64,000 nucleotides of DNA from CAZUXE01 sp964624585 (GCA_964624585.1 CAZUXE010000008.1:12483-76482), one strand, 5' to 3'. Shown: positions 26,995-36,260, numbered from the stretch's first letter. Made by a program: numbers and translations. The notes: a model not told the origin generated them from the letters alone.

Positions 26995-27534
26995 CTACAT
27001 GTTGTGGATATAATTTTTAAGACTTAAAATAAAAGACGGAAAGAATTTCTTTAAGAATATATAGAGGAGTGTAGCAATGAATAGCGAAATCAATATTCTT
27101 ACAACTGCTAATCTTCGAGTTTTTTTGGGTTTATTTTTGGATGTAGCTATAATTATTGTATTTAATATGGGGTGGTTACGCATATAACGTTTTGTTCGAC
27201 GTTCGGCACGCTCTTCCTCTTTAATTCTTTCTGTTAATACCCTAGCTTCCGACTGAGCTGCGTTACTTCTAAATTTAGGATAGCAGTCTTTACATATACC
27301 ATCTTTGAAATCTTCAACAGGTTTAAGTTTTGTGCAGTAGGGACATTTTTTGAGTTTTGGAGGTTCTTCTTTTTGAGCGTGTTGTTGTTTATTACTTGAA
27401 TTCATTTTTTGAGATTGTGAATTAGTTTTTATTTCAAAATCATTATAACAATTTTGGCAGAAGAATTGGTTCGGGCTAATTTCCATTATTTCATTTGAAC
27501 CACATTTTGGACATTTTAGTTTACCGTCAGACAT
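26995..27534 (-). CDS. Two-zinc-ribbon protein with C-terminal membrane anchor
   Basis: 179 residues. An N-terminal zinc ribbon (CPKCG ... CQNC, residues 8-29) is followed by a second CPYC ... CKDC ribbon (about 65-85), a basic stretch (RRTKRYMRNHP, then NKPKKTRR), and one hydrophobic helix near residues 145-165. This predicts a cytoplasmic zinc-binding head tethered to the membrane. The function is unknown. There is no Shine-Dalgarno sequence: the ATG lies 6 nt after a perfect -10 box, so the mRNA is probably leaderless. Confidence 0.75.
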   Translation of the reverse strand: MSDGKLKCPKCGSNEIMEISPNQFFCQNCYNDFEIKTNSQSQKMNSSNKQQHAQKEEPPKLKKCPYCTKLKPVEDFKDGICKDCYPKFRSNAAQSEARVLTERIKEEERAERRTKRYMRNHPILNTIIIATSKNKPKKTRRLAVVRILISLFIATLLYIFLKKFFPSFILSLKNYIHNM

Positions 27535-27540
27535 GAAATT

Positions 27541-27568
27541 ATTATATCAAGAGAATAATTTTTGTCAA
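27541..27568 (-). promoter_or_regulatory. Consensus sigma70 promoter giving a leaderless zinc-ribbon mRNA
   Basis: Minus-strand TTGACA, 16-bp spacer, TATAAT, both boxes perfect. Only 6 nt separate the -10 box from the ATG at 27534, so transcription should start at or within a base or two of the A of the ATG. Confidence 0.85.
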
Positions 27569-27665
27569 GCATTATTTAATATTTATTCGCACTTGTGATA
27601 GGGTATCTAGCAAATAAATAAGTTAGTCTGCAAATATCAAGTTAAATCTTGTCTCTTTAGTGTAG

Positions 27666-28565
27666 CTAAACTCTGGGTTTGAAGCCTTTGCCCAGCACTT
27701 CGTAGGCGTCGGAGATAACAACAAAAGCATTTGGATCAACCTGTTTAACTATGGCTTTGAGGCGAGGTATTTCCTTACGTGTCAATACTATATAAAGTAC
27801 GTCTCTGTCTTTGCCAGTGAAATATGAATGTCCCTTCAGCGTAGTTACTCCACGGCGTAGCTCTAAAGCTATTGCCCATGAGATTTCTTGCGGGTTAACG
27901 GTGATGATATGAGCCGTGCGAGCATAGCTGAAGCCTTCTAGTATCATATTTAGAACAAAAGAGCTGATGATTAAGGCCATTATTCCGTAAAGAGGCGCTT
28001 CCAGGTCTTTGAACACAAATCCCGATGAGCCGATTACTACAAGGTCAATAATCATTATCCAGCCGCCAACAGAAATATTTGTATGTTTGTTCAAAAACTG
28101 AGCAATTATATCTGTTCCACCTGTTGAGCCGTTGCCTCTGAAAACTATCCCCAGGCCTAAACCAAGCACTATACCGCCGAATATGGAACCTAGAAGGTGG
28201 TCGCCTGTGGCGCTAGGCAGTTGAATAATAGATTCAAATAGAAAAATGAAACCGGAAACAAGTAGAATGCCAGCCAAACTTTTAAGGGCGTAGCGGGTTC
28301 CCATTCCTTTGAGTCCTAGAATAAATATAGGAACGTTAAGAGCAATATAGAATAACGATATCGGCCATTTGAAAAGGTAGTTTAGCATAATTGATATGCC
28401 ACCCACACCTCCGGAAACCACTTGATGAGGAGCCAAGAACATAACATAAGCGATACCACAAACGGCACTACCTATAGTTATTAGGGCAGTATCCCTAAGC
28501 TCATTCTTCCAGTTAAACTTAAACTTGAACTTAAATTTTAGTTTATCGATTCCTTGTTTGATCAT
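27666..28565 (-). CDS. YitT family membrane protein (DUF161/DUF2179)
   Basis: 299 residues from ATG 28565 with GAAGGGG upstream (a TTG at 28598 would add 11 residues). Five to six hydrophobic helices include the hallmark APHQVVSGGVGGISIMLNY and FRGNGSTGGTDIIAQFLN. The C-terminal DUF2179 domain (about 215-295) is soluble (HIITVNPQEISWAI, RDVLYIVLTRKEI). The transport substrate of the family is not settled. It lies downstream of the rpoN operon terminator and is probably transcribed separately. Confidence 0.9.
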   Translation of the reverse strand: MIKQGIDKLKFKFKFKFNWKNELRDTALITIGSAVCGIAYVMFLAPHQVVSGGVGGISIMLNYLFKWPISLFYIALNVPIFILGLKGMGTRYALKSLAGILLVSGFIFLFESIIQLPSATGDHLLGSIFGGIVLGLGLGIVFRGNGSTGGTDIIAQFLNKHTNISVGGWIMIIDLVVIGSSGFVFKDLEAPLYGIMALIISSFVLNMILEGFSYARTAHIITVNPQEISWAIALELRRGVTTLKGHSYFTGKDRDVLYIVLTRKEIPRLKAIVKQVDPNAFVVISDAYEVLGKGFKPRV

Positions 28566-28684
28566 TCTGTAGTCTACCCCTTCAGTGATGAGAGTCAAGT
28601 TGCACTTCTATATTGCTTTGTTGTCAGAAGCTTGACTCAGGACTTAAACCTTAGGGCTGAAGTATAGATGTGTATATTTAAAAT

Positions 28685-28709
28685 AAGGCCCGCTTTTTAG
28701 CGGGCCTTG
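28685..28709 (-). terminator. Terminator of the pyrG-lpt-rpoN operon
   Basis: A 9-bp G+C-rich stem AAGGCCCGC/GCGGGCCTT with a short A-rich loop, followed on the minus strand by TTATTTT. It lies about 55 bp after the rpoN stop codon. Confidence 0.85.
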
Positions 28710-28749
28710 CTTCACAAGTAATGTGTACGAAGTACGGGATGTGGTTACT

Positions 28750-28792
28750 GTGTTATGGGGGGTTACGAGGGTGTTATGGGAGTGTTATGGGG
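28750..28792. repeat. Short tandem repeat with 11-bp period across the rpoN stop codon
   Basis: Four adjoining units GTGTTATGGGG, GGTTACGAGG (diverged, 10 bp), GTGTTATGGGA and GTGTTATGGGG on the plus strand. They encode the last residues of the rpoN product (PHNTPITPS) and contain its stop codon (28763-28765). Confidence 0.8.
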
Positions 28793-30214
28793 ACGGTGCA
28801 GGGCTTTGCGCTGAAAGCAATCAGGAATATTCAAAAGCATTCGGTATTTTGCAACAGTGCGGCGAGAAAGTTTTATTCCCATTTCCTGCAATTTTTTTGA
28901 TATCTGTGCATCGGTAAAGGGTGTGGACTTATCCTCAGCATCAATTATTGTTTTAACTTTTGTTAGCAAGGGGTTGTGTTCTGTTTTGGTAAAAAACGAT
29001 TTCAAAGGGAAAATACCAACCGGTGTTTCAATGTATTTATCCTTGACTGCCCGTGAAATGGTTGAGGGGTGCAAACTGAGCGCTTCGGCAATGTCTTTCA
29101 TCAATAGAGACACAATCTGTGAACTGCGTCCTGAAAAAAAGTCGTAATTACGCATTAGCAATTCTTCACCAAGACGTGACAGGGTTTCACGACGCTGCAG
29201 GATACCTTTTATGAACATTTTTGCAGACTCAAGCTTTCGTTTGGCAAATTCTATATCTTCTTTTTTATAAATTTTGGGATTATCAAGAATTTCCCTTACC
29301 CTTCTGGAAAGGCGTAAGGGCGGAATGGGTCCTTCGTTTATTGTTACTTTAAGCTTATTCTGACGGTATATTAAACTTATATCAGGTTGAACGGTGCGTG
29401 AAGGGATTTCATGAAAATTTCGTCCTGGTTTAGGGTCAAGCGTAGCTATTAATTCAAAAGCTTCAACAATCCGTTTTTGAGGAATTCTAAGCTTATTACC
29501 TATTGAAGTTATGCGTTGCTGAAGAAGTTCTGAAAAACATTCCTTAAGTATACGAACTTCAACGGAGTTATCGTCATAGCTCATTGTGTTGAGTTGTATT
29601 ATGAGGGCTTCTCTTATATCATAAGCGGCAATTCCAACAGGTTCCATTCTAGTGATTTTATCGCGGATTTCTGCAACTTTGTTTTGCTCGCAACCTAAAT
29701 AAAGTGCGATTTGTTCAGGTGTTTGATGCAGAAAACCATCGTCATCAAGTAAATCGAGAATGTATTTTGCTATTTGAAAATCTTCCTCCGATTTGCTGAA
29801 TTCGGCTGTGATGGCGTTAAGCATTTGCTCTTCCAGAGAGGATCTATCAGGGGCTGCTGAGTAGATATTTTCTCTGTCGTCTTGTTCTGCTGCTTGGGTA
29901 TATGGGGAGGGATAGGAATCGTCGCCATCAGGATAATAATCGTCTACAGCGGTATCCTTAAGCGCTTCCTGTGTTTCTTGCGTTACTTCATTGGTTTCTG
30001 TCAACTCCGTTTCTTTTTTTTCATCAGGTTCATCTTGTACAATCTCCAAAGCGGGATTTTGCTCAAGTTCAGTTTGCAGCATGTGTTCTAAGGAAAGAAT
30101 ATTGGCCTGCAGAATCTCAAGCCTCTGACGCATTTCTTGAGTTAAATGAAGCGTAAGTTCAGTTTTAAGAGAGGTTTCTAATCGTAGAGGAGTAAATGCT
30201 GATGAAGCGTTCAA
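28763..30214 (-). CDS. rpoN: RNA polymerase sigma-54 factor RpoN
   Basis: 483 residues with all three RpoN regions: the glutamine-rich activator-interacting start (LTLHLTQEMRQRLEILQANILSLEHML, here about 12-40), an acidic linker (about 55-115), the core-binding domain, and the DNA-binding end with the RpoN box SRRTVAKYR near residue 455. The tail beyond the box (about 15 residues) is encoded by an 11-bp tandem repeat and is not conserved in the family. It overlaps lptB by 4 nt, the same lptB-rpoN order seen in many proteobacteria. Its target genes are not evident here; all clear promoters in the window are of sigma70 type. Confidence 0.95.
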   Translation of the reverse strand: MNASSAFTPLRLETSLKTELTLHLTQEMRQRLEILQANILSLEHMLQTELEQNPALEIVQDEPDEKKETELTETNEVTQETQEALKDTAVDDYYPDGDDSYPSPYTQAAEQDDRENIYSAAPDRSSLEEQMLNAITAEFSKSEEDFQIAKYILDLLDDDGFLHQTPEQIALYLGCEQNKVAEIRDKITRMEPVGIAAYDIREALIIQLNTMSYDDNSVEVRILKECFSELLQQRITSIGNKLRIPQKRIVEAFELIATLDPKPGRNFHEIPSRTVQPDISLIYRQNKLKVTINEGPIPPLRLSRRVREILDNPKIYKKEDIEFAKRKLESAKMFIKGILQRRETLSRLGEELLMRNYDFFSGRSSQIVSLLMKDIAEALSLHPSTISRAVKDKYIETPVGIFPLKSFFTKTEHNPLLTKVKTIIDAEDKSTPFTDAQISKKLQEMGIKLSRRTVAKYRMLLNIPDCFQRKALHRPHNTPITPS

Positions 30215-30990
30215 ATTTTGAACTCCTTACCCAGATACACTTCTCGTACCTTTTTGTCAGAAATTAAATCGTGGGGAGAGCCGGAAACTAAAATTCTGGA
30301 ATCGTACATAAGGTAGGCTCTGTCGGTTATTTCCAGGGTCTCTCGTACGTTATGGTCGGTAACCAGTATTCCGATTCCGTCTTTTTTTAACAATCTAACA
30401 ATTTTTTGTATCTCAGCCCTTACTATAGGGTCAATTCCAGTGAATGGTTCGTCAAGAAGCAAGAATTTGGGGTCTGTAGCCAGAGCGCGTGCAATTTCAA
30501 CCCGTCTGCGTTCTCCACCCGATAAGGTTTCTCCCTTAGATTTACGCAGGCTTGTAAGGTTAAATTTTTCTAAAAGGCTTTCGGTTCTTTCCTTTATTAG
30601 TGATTTAGGGTAGTTTCGTAACTCCATTACAGCCTTTAGGTTATCTTCAATGCTGAGTTTACGGAAGACAGAAGGCTCCTGAGATAGGTAGCCAATGCCC
30701 ATTCTGGCTCTTTTGAAAACTGCTAAATCGTTGATTTTTTGCTCATCAAGCATAATACTGCCTGCTGAAGGTTGCAGAAAGCCGATTACCATAGAAAAGG
30801 TTGTTGTTTTCCCAGCTCCATTTGGTCCAAGTAGGCCTACAACTTCGCCTTGATGTACGTTAAAAGAAACATCTTGCACTACAGGACGTTTGCCGAAGGA
30901 TTTGTAAAGTCCTTTTACGTCAAGCCTGCTTAGGTGTTTATTTGTTGTGCTTTGCTTTTTCTGCTTCTGGTGTCCAGTAGTAGGTGCCAT
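30211..30990 (-). CDS. lptB: LptB, lipopolysaccharide export ATP-binding protein
   Basis: 259 residues. Walker A GPNGAGKTT, Q-loop in YLSQEPSVF (the LptB signature segment), ABC signature LSGGERRRVEIARAL, Walker B FLLLDEP, then DPIVRAEIQ and switch histidine in VTDHNVRETL. It powers LPS extraction from the inner membrane with LptFG. The start at ATG 30990 has a strong GGAGG six bases upstream, although it lies 53 bp inside the lptA-like gene; the extra 27 N-terminal residues (MAPTTGHQKQKKQST...) are basic and not part of the family domain. Confidence 0.95.
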   Translation of the reverse strand: MAPTTGHQKQKKQSTTNKHLSRLDVKGLYKSFGKRPVVQDVSFNVHQGEVVGLLGPNGAGKTTTFSMVIGFLQPSAGSIMLDEQKINDLAVFKRARMGIGYLSQEPSVFRKLSIEDNLKAVMELRNYPKSLIKERTESLLEKFNLTSLRKSKGETLSGGERRRVEIARALATDPKFLLLDEPFTGIDPIVRAEIQKIVRLLKKDGIGILVTDHNVRETLEITDRAYLMYDSRILVSGSPHDLISDKKVREVYLGKEFKI

Positions 30991-31846
30991 TGGCTCCTCC
31001 GGTAAAGGTTAACACTTCGTGTTTCTTTTTTCTTAAATCGATACTTAAAAATTTTGATGTTAGTATAACAGAATCCCTTCCTTCTGTTCGATATTTTGTC
31101 GTTACCTGCGGGAGTAGGTCTATTTTTTGTATTCTACGTTCTTTGAAAACAAAATTTGCTGAATCGGCAGTGATATTTCCATCTGAACTTATCAAAGAGA
31201 TATTGCCTGAAGCGTTACCGTAATTATCTCTATAATGCAAAATCACGTAGTCGCAGTGTACGTTGCTATTATCTGCCCAAATGTGTACCTTCTCGTTTGC
31301 TTCGGCAGTGTGATTCTTTTGATTCAAAAACATGGTTTTGCTCTTAATCCAGAATTCCGGATTGGGGTTATCGTCTGAAAGCATGGGATTCCTTTTTAAG
31401 CTGCCGCTTGCGGCATTAAAATCATAGTCAAGGTCGTCGCCGCTTATAACGATACCTTCTTCCGTATCCCTTATCCGCGCTCCAAACGGAACCCTGCTGG
31501 TTTCGTTACTTAGGTTAATTATTAGTTCAGGTGAAGTAATTTCAGTTGTAGCTTTATTTACCTCAACCCTTCTGAATAAATGGGCTATTCGTAAAGAGAT
31601 ATCAAAGTACATTGAGTCGGCGGTAATTGTAACATCTTTTGTTTTAATTATTATGGAATCTGTAACTATCAGACTATTTTGTGCATCTGAGAACCATGCC
31701 TGTTGACCACGTATGTCAACTTTATCGTCATATAAATGCACATCGCCAATAAGGTGAACCAACCTGCCCGTTTCGCCTTTAACATTCTCCATTTTATTCG
31801 CCTCAAGGTTAAGTTTGGCAAAAAGGCTTAAGAAAATGAATATCAA
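30938..31846 (-). CDS. lptA: LptA-like OstA-domain protein
   Basis: 302 residues, longer than proteobacterial LptA (about 185). Short hydrophobic N-terminus (MIFIFLSLFAKLNLEA) as signal peptide. The body is a run of short alternating beta strands of the OstA/LptA jelly-roll type (VHLIGDVHLYDDKVDIRGQQAWF, LIVTDSIIIKTKDVTITADSMYF, then a second similar set). It should form the periplasmic bridge for LPS between LptC and the outer membrane. Its start overlaps the lptC stop (ATGA) and its 3' end overlaps lptB by 53 bp. Confidence 0.85.
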   Translation of the reverse strand: MIFIFLSLFAKLNLEANKMENVKGETGRLVHLIGDVHLYDDKVDIRGQQAWFSDAQNSLIVTDSIIIKTKDVTITADSMYFDISLRIAHLFRRVEVNKATTEITSPELIINLSNETSRVPFGARIRDTEEGIVISGDDLDYDFNAASGSLKRNPMLSDDNPNPEFWIKSKTMFLNQKNHTAEANEKVHIWADNSNVHCDYVILHYRDNYGNASGNISLISSDGNITADSANFVFKERRIQKIDLLPQVTTKYRTEGRDSVILTSKFLSIDLRKKKHEVLTFTGGANGTYYWTPEAEKAKHNK

Positions 31847-32394
31847 GGCTCTTCCTTTCCATCGACACTAAAGCCGGTTGTTCCTGTTACCTTCTCCTTT
31901 ATTTCAATTCGATTCAAATCGGCGTCTGATATCAAGCCTTTTCCTTCAATAGTTCCCTGAGGAGAAACAATACTTACCGCCGCATCTGTTTCAATAATTG
32001 CCTTTCGATTAATCCATACAAGCGAATCTGTGTAAAGCACTGTGCTGTCGCTAGTTGTAACCACTACATTACGGTAGGCCATAAGGTCGTTAGTCATAGT
32101 ATTCACTACCCCTGAATCGCAAATTAATCTGGAAGTTACTTTTTTGTGGGAATCGTAGAACACAATTTTTGGATTTATGACTACGATGGTTCTCTTTATA
32201 TCATAAAAAAACGCTTTGCGTCCGGTTAGGGAATAACGTTTATGACCCTTTTGTGTATCCTGCATTTGAAAATTGTCCACAATTTGTGAGGGACGTTCCT
32301 GTTGAGCTTCAGCAGTTTTTTGCGCGTCATCATTACAGGCCGCTATTAACAGGATTATTGGTAAAATCAATAGAGCAGGTATGTTAGGTTTCAT
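31843..32394 (-). CDS. lptC: LptC-like lipoprotein
   Basis: 183 residues from ATG 32394 (TGATG with the preceding acyltransferase stop; GGGG upstream). An upstream in-frame ATG at 32415 would lie inside the previous gene. The N-terminus MKPNIPALLILPIILLIAAC is a lipoprotein signal. The LptC domain follows (FQMQDTQKGHKRYSLTGRKAFFYD ... VVNTMTNDLMAYRNVVVTTSDSTVLYTDSLVW). LptC usually has an uncleaved transmembrane anchor; here it seems to be lipid-anchored, as in some Bacteroidetes. Confidence 0.88.
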   Translation of the reverse strand: MKPNIPALLILPIILLIAACNDDAQKTAEAQQERPSQIVDNFQMQDTQKGHKRYSLTGRKAFFYDIKRTIVVINPKIVFYDSHKKVTSRLICDSGVVNTMTNDLMAYRNVVVTTSDSTVLYTDSLVWINRKAIIETDAAVSIVSPQGTIEGKGLISDADLNRIEIKEKVTGTTGFSVDGKEEP

Positions 32395-33149
32395 CAACTG
32401 CCCCAAAGTAGCCATTGATTAGGGTTTTGTTTGAAAAATGGAGTAAAGAACCCGCTTAGATTTTCATTGGCCTTGCCTATGGAAACAACCAGTTTGTGAT
32501 TTATGAATCGGCATACTACCGGTAGTACGGCTTTTTTGTTTCTTTTAGCTACGAGCAGGGGAATTTTTGACGATTTATATCCCTTAAACGGGACATCTAG
32601 GAGTAGTTCTTTAGATCTACGGGTTTTATCTAAAAACCCCGCAAGAAAACTTCCCGTATTTAAGATTGCCGCTGCCTCATCAAAGGAGCGTACTATCTGC
32701 ATTCCGCATCTTTTCCTAAGGGCACCAAGGCTTTTGCCAAATATCTTCATTTTTTGCACTCCGGCTAATACAGCAACCTTATATCCCCTTATGGTAAACA
32801 CTTCTGGCAAAAGTTCCCATGGCCCGAAATGATAGGTAACAACTACGGCGGAAGTTTGGCTTTGTTTTACTCGTTCCAGATTACCTATACCTTCTATTTT
32901 CGCGGTTTTTCCAAGTTTTTTAGATAAAGCTGTTCCCATGCGCATCATCAGACATAAGTTTACGGCAAGCTGGTTAACGAAGGCCTTATTAGTATAAGTG
33001 AGGTCTGTTAATTTTTCTCTAACAAGAAACAACTGCTCTCTGGCTTTTTTTGAAGAGAATAGATACAAATGAATAAGCATACGGGTTAATATTATTGATA
33101 ATTCAATGGGCATAGTTCTAAGAAATAGTAAAGTCAGAAAAGCCAACAT
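32394..33149 (-). CDS. LpxL-like lipid A acyltransferase family protein
   Basis: 251 residues. Catalytic H-x4-E motif at H107/E112 in VVTYHFGPWE, the LpxL/HtrB signature (usually HFGNWE). Further family features are GCM then VR (residues about 150-157), FLDKTRRSKELLLDVPFKG and the C-terminal NPNQWLLWGS. An N-terminal hydrophobic segment anchors it to the inner membrane. Its position between pyrG and lptC fits a role in lipid A or related lipid acylation; the acyl donor and target are not shown by sequence. Confidence 0.85.
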   Translation of the reverse strand: MLAFLTLLFLRTMPIELSIILTRMLIHLYLFSSKKAREQLFLVREKLTDLTYTNKAFVNQLAVNLCLMMRMGTALSKKLGKTAKIEGIGNLERVKQSQTSAVVVTYHFGPWELLPEVFTIRGYKVAVLAGVQKMKIFGKSLGALRKRCGMQIVRSFDEAAAILNTGSFLAGFLDKTRRSKELLLDVPFKGYKSSKIPLLVAKRNKKAVLPVVCRFINHKLVVSIGKANENLSGFFTPFFKQNPNQWLLWGS

Positions 33150-33189
33150 TCCCTTATTCCTTAAAAAAGTGTTTCAATTTCAGGCATAA

Positions 33190-34836
33190 CTAATTTTCAA
33201 CAGGTTCATCAGGGGGCGGCGAATTAACAAGTTCTCGGCGTAAGGCATACTCATGGGAATTTTTAATGAATGCTGCAAATAGTGGATGCGGTCTTAGGGG
33301 CCTTGATGAAAATTCAGGGTGGAATTGGGTTGCTATAAAGAAGGGATGCTCTTCTAATTCAATGACTTCTGCAAGTAAGCCATCAGGTGAAGCGCCTGAG
33401 ATAAACAAGCCGCCTTCTTGCAGTTTTTCTAAGTATGCAGGATTAACCTCGTAGCGATGACGATGCCTTTCAAAAACCACTTCTTTGTTGTAAAAACTTC
33501 TTGCTTTACTGTCGGGCTTAAGTACGCAAGGGTAAGAGCCAAGCCTCATTGTTCCGCCTTTGCGGTAGATATTCTTTTGTTCAGGCATGAGGTCTATTAC
33601 TGGGTGAGGAGTTTTTGGATTAAATTCGGTTGAGTTGGCTTCCGCAAGACCACACATATTTCTGGCAAAGTCGATTACTGCAACTTGCAGGCCAACGCAT
33701 AATCCCAAGTAGGGGATTTTATTCTCCCTTGCATACTCGGCAACCTTGATTTTACCTTCAATACCTCTGCTTCCGAATCCTCCGGGTACAAGAATTCCAT
33801 CCACATCCATCACCTTGCTTAAACCTTCGTCTTCTGTCTCAGAAGACTCAACCCATCTTAGAGAAAGTTTTGTACCCTCTAATACAGCGGCATGTTCAAG
33901 GGCTTCTATTACGCTTTTATAGGCGTCCTTGAGTCCGGTGTATTTACCAACTATTGCTATTCTTAAGGTTTCGCTACGGTTCTCTTCCCTTTCAACGAAA
34001 TTGCGCCATTGAGAAAGATTAATAGGGTTCTCAGGCAAGTTTAACTTAGATATCACCAATTTATCTAATTCTTGTTCATGTAGATTTAGCGGTACTTTGT
34101 ATATGCTTGATTCATCAGGAGCTGCAATAACAGCTTCTTTTTCAACACTGCAGAATAGAGATATTTTTTCACGTGCAGAGCGTGGAATTTTTTCAATAGA
34201 ACGGGCAACTATAATATCGGGTTGAATGCCTGTAGCTCGTAGTTCGCGAATGGAGTGTTGGGTAGGTTTTGTTTTGAATTCCCCTGAAGTCGGTATATAG
34301 GGTACAAGGGTTACGTGGATATAAAGGACATTGCTTGGGCCTAAATCTAGGCGAAGTTGTCTTATTGCTTCAAGAAAGGGTTGAGCTTCTATATCACCTA
34401 CCGTACCGCCAATTTCACAAATTACAACATCTACCTGTTGTTTAGATGCAACCTTTGTTATTCTTTGTTTAATTTCATTGGTTATATGGGGTACAACCTG
34501 AACGGTGCCGCCAAGGAACAATCCTTTTCGTTCTTTATCCAAAACGCTTGCATAAATCTGTCCGGTAGTATGGTTGTTATCGCGAGAAAGGTTTTCATCG
34601 GTAAACCGTTCGTAATGTCCTAAATCAAGGTCGGTTTCAGCGCCATCCTGAGTAACGAACACCTCACCATGCTGATAAGGGTTCATAGTACCCGGGTCTA
34701 CATTTATGTAAGGGTCAAATTTCTGCATACTTACCCGAATTCCACGACTCTTTAAGAGCAGTCCTACAGATGATGCAGTAATGCCTTTACCTAGTGAGGA
34801 GACTACTCCTCCAGTTACAAATATATATTTAGCCAC
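33190..34836 (-). CDS. pyrG: CTP synthase
   Basis: 548 residues, full length for the family. The amidoligase domain begins KYIFVTGGVVSSLGKGITASS, with MQKFDPYINVDPGTMNPYQHGEVFV. The class I glutamine amidotransferase domain has nucleophile in LGLCVGLQ and the C-terminal H-x-E in QFHPEF. It makes CTP from UTP, ATP and glutamine. The start is GTG, seven nt after the -10 box with no Shine-Dalgarno, so the operon mRNA appears leaderless. First gene of pyrG-lpxL-like-lptC-lptA-lptB-rpoN. Confidence 0.97.
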   Translation of the reverse strand: MAKYIFVTGGVVSSLGKGITASSVGLLLKSRGIRVSMQKFDPYINVDPGTMNPYQHGEVFVTQDGAETDLDLGHYERFTDENLSRDNNHTTGQIYASVLDKERKGLFLGGTVQVVPHITNEIKQRITKVASKQQVDVVICEIGGTVGDIEAQPFLEAIRQLRLDLGPSNVLYIHVTLVPYIPTSGEFKTKPTQHSIRELRATGIQPDIIVARSIEKIPRSAREKISLFCSVEKEAVIAAPDESSIYKVPLNLHEQELDKLVISKLNLPENPINLSQWRNFVEREENRSETLRIAIVGKYTGLKDAYKSVIEALEHAAVLEGTKLSLRWVESSETEDEGLSKVMDVDGILVPGGFGSRGIEGKIKVAEYARENKIPYLGLCVGLQVAVIDFARNMCGLAEANSTEFNPKTPHPVIDLMPEQKNIYRKGGTMRLGSYPCVLKPDSKARSFYNKEVVFERHRHRYEVNPAYLEKLQEGGLFISGASPDGLLAEVIELEEHPFFIATQFHPEFSSRPLRPHPLFAAFIKNSHEYALRRELVNSPPPDEPVEN

Positions 34837-34843
34837 GGGATTT

Positions 34844-34871
34844 ATTGTAGCTGAATTGAGTTAATAGTCAA
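34844..34871 (-). promoter_or_regulatory. Promoter of the pyrG-lpt-rpoN operon (leaderless)
   Basis: Minus-strand TTGACT, 16-bp spacer, TACAAT. Seven bases separate the -10 box from the pyrG GTG, so the transcript should start at the start codon. Confidence 0.75.
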
Positions 34872-35213
34872 GTTTTTGACTTCAATAGAACTTTATCGCT
34901 AACTATTAGAAGATATTTGTAAAGTCCGAATTATCTACTCCAATTCCCGCTATCCTAATGCTATGTGCGCAGCAGGTTAAATAGTTTCTCCTTATGAGTT
35001 AGGCAAATTCTTGTATCAAATCGAATAGACTGGGTTTCTAGCAGTTGACTCTTCTTAAATCTAGTCGCATTGCGAATGAAGTTAGCAAATTTATGACTAA
35101 TGTTTACAATTAACGGTAATCCTGTTTTCAAAAAAGACAGTAGCTACCAAAGGGATTTAGCAAAAATTACACGAGAGCGCTAAGGTAGACTATCACTAAG
35201 GCTTCAAATCATT
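34872..35213. other. Intergenic region, no feature recognised
   Basis: About 340 bp between the pyrG promoter and the 3' end of the secreted-protein gene. I find no convincing coding frame, tRNA or terminator hairpin in it. Confidence 0.5.
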
Positions 35214-36260
35214 TTAATTCAAAACTATGAATTTAGCCGCTCTACTGCAAGTTGGGGTTGTCATTTTTACAAAATAGACCCCTGGAATAAGTTTTGGAAT
35301 CTTCAGGCTATGTTCCCCTGCCGAAAGAGCGCTATTGTGCAGAACAGCAGTTTTATTACCGCTTACGTCAAATATCTCCAAACGGACATATTCGCTATGC
35401 GCAAGGTTCAAGAAAACTCTACTATCCTTTACTTTGAGCATAGATGTCAATATCGGAGCATAATTTTCTTGAATTCCATTGTTCTTGACAAGGGCCATGT
35501 ATAAAGAAGCGGTGTCAAAGCTTGGATTCGTTTCCCCGTCCTTGCTTTCTATAAGCATTACCGGTCCAAGGTCTGCGGCTATCCATTGGTATTTAATTTT
35601 TTCAATGGTATCTGGAGTTAAGGGTACTAGAAATGTCATTTTAGCTATAGTTGTATCGTAGGTAACAATTCGCAAAGCCTTAAAACGTCCTGCAGGCACT
35701 ATTACTTCGCCCCACGCATCAACTTTACTATGGGCTACAGTTGTGCGTTCAGAAATTATCAATCCATTTTTATCCAGAGTATCGTTGGTTTCATATGCAT
35801 TATCCCAACTGGCTCCCATTTTAAGGGGGAATACAGAGTTAACCCTATCTGGATCGTAGTCGTGATAAATAAGCATTGTATCACCGATATTGGTGTAGTC
35901 TCCCAACAGGTTCATTTTACTTGATGTCGGATTATAGTACTGCCACTGTTTGCCTTGGATAGTATCAAATAAAGCACCGGTCATATAGTATACGACCTTT
36001 GCATCGGGAAAGGAATCCACTACAGGCGTGCCTTCCGGTTTAATTACTTTAAGGGTATTGGTATCACCTAAAATCTTGCGTGAGAAATCCCAGGTTTGAG
36101 GGCCACCTGAGTTACCAAGATTGACTATAATTGTATCGGTAGTATCGCTTACGAACTTAGCCTCGTAGCCGATTTTCGGCAGGTCGTTTTCCGTAAATAT
36201 CGGTTGGGCAAAAAGCGGGATGGTCGCAAATAATGTCAGGAAGATAGTAACTTTCTTCAT
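35214..36260 (-). CDS. Secreted protein with C-terminal sorting-type (T9SS-like) domain
   Basis: 348 residues with signal peptide MKKVTIFLTLFATIPLFA. The middle is beta-rich with no family I can name. The last 75 residues resemble the type A secretion/sorting tail of FCB-group bacteria: VRLEIFDVSGNKTAVLHN, SAGEHSLKIP, GVYFVKM, FIVLN. This suggests export across the outer membrane, or a carbohydrate or surface anchoring tail. Start ATG with AAAGGAG and an upstream promoter. Confidence 0.8.
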   Translation of the reverse strand: MKKVTIFLTLFATIPLFAQPIFTENDLPKIGYEAKFVSDTTDTIIVNLGNSGGPQTWDFSRKILGDTNTLKVIKPEGTPVVDSFPDAKVVYYMTGALFDTIQGKQWQYYNPTSSKMNLLGDYTNIGDTMLIYHDYDPDRVNSVFPLKMGASWDNAYETNDTLDKNGLIISERTTVAHSKVDAWGEVIVPAGRFKALRIVTYDTTIAKMTFLVPLTPDTIEKIKYQWIAADLGPVMLIESKDGETNPSFDTASLYMALVKNNGIQENYAPILTSMLKVKDSRVFLNLAHSEYVRLEIFDVSGNKTAVLHNSALSAGEHSLKIPKLIPGVYFVKMTTPTCSRAAKFIVLN

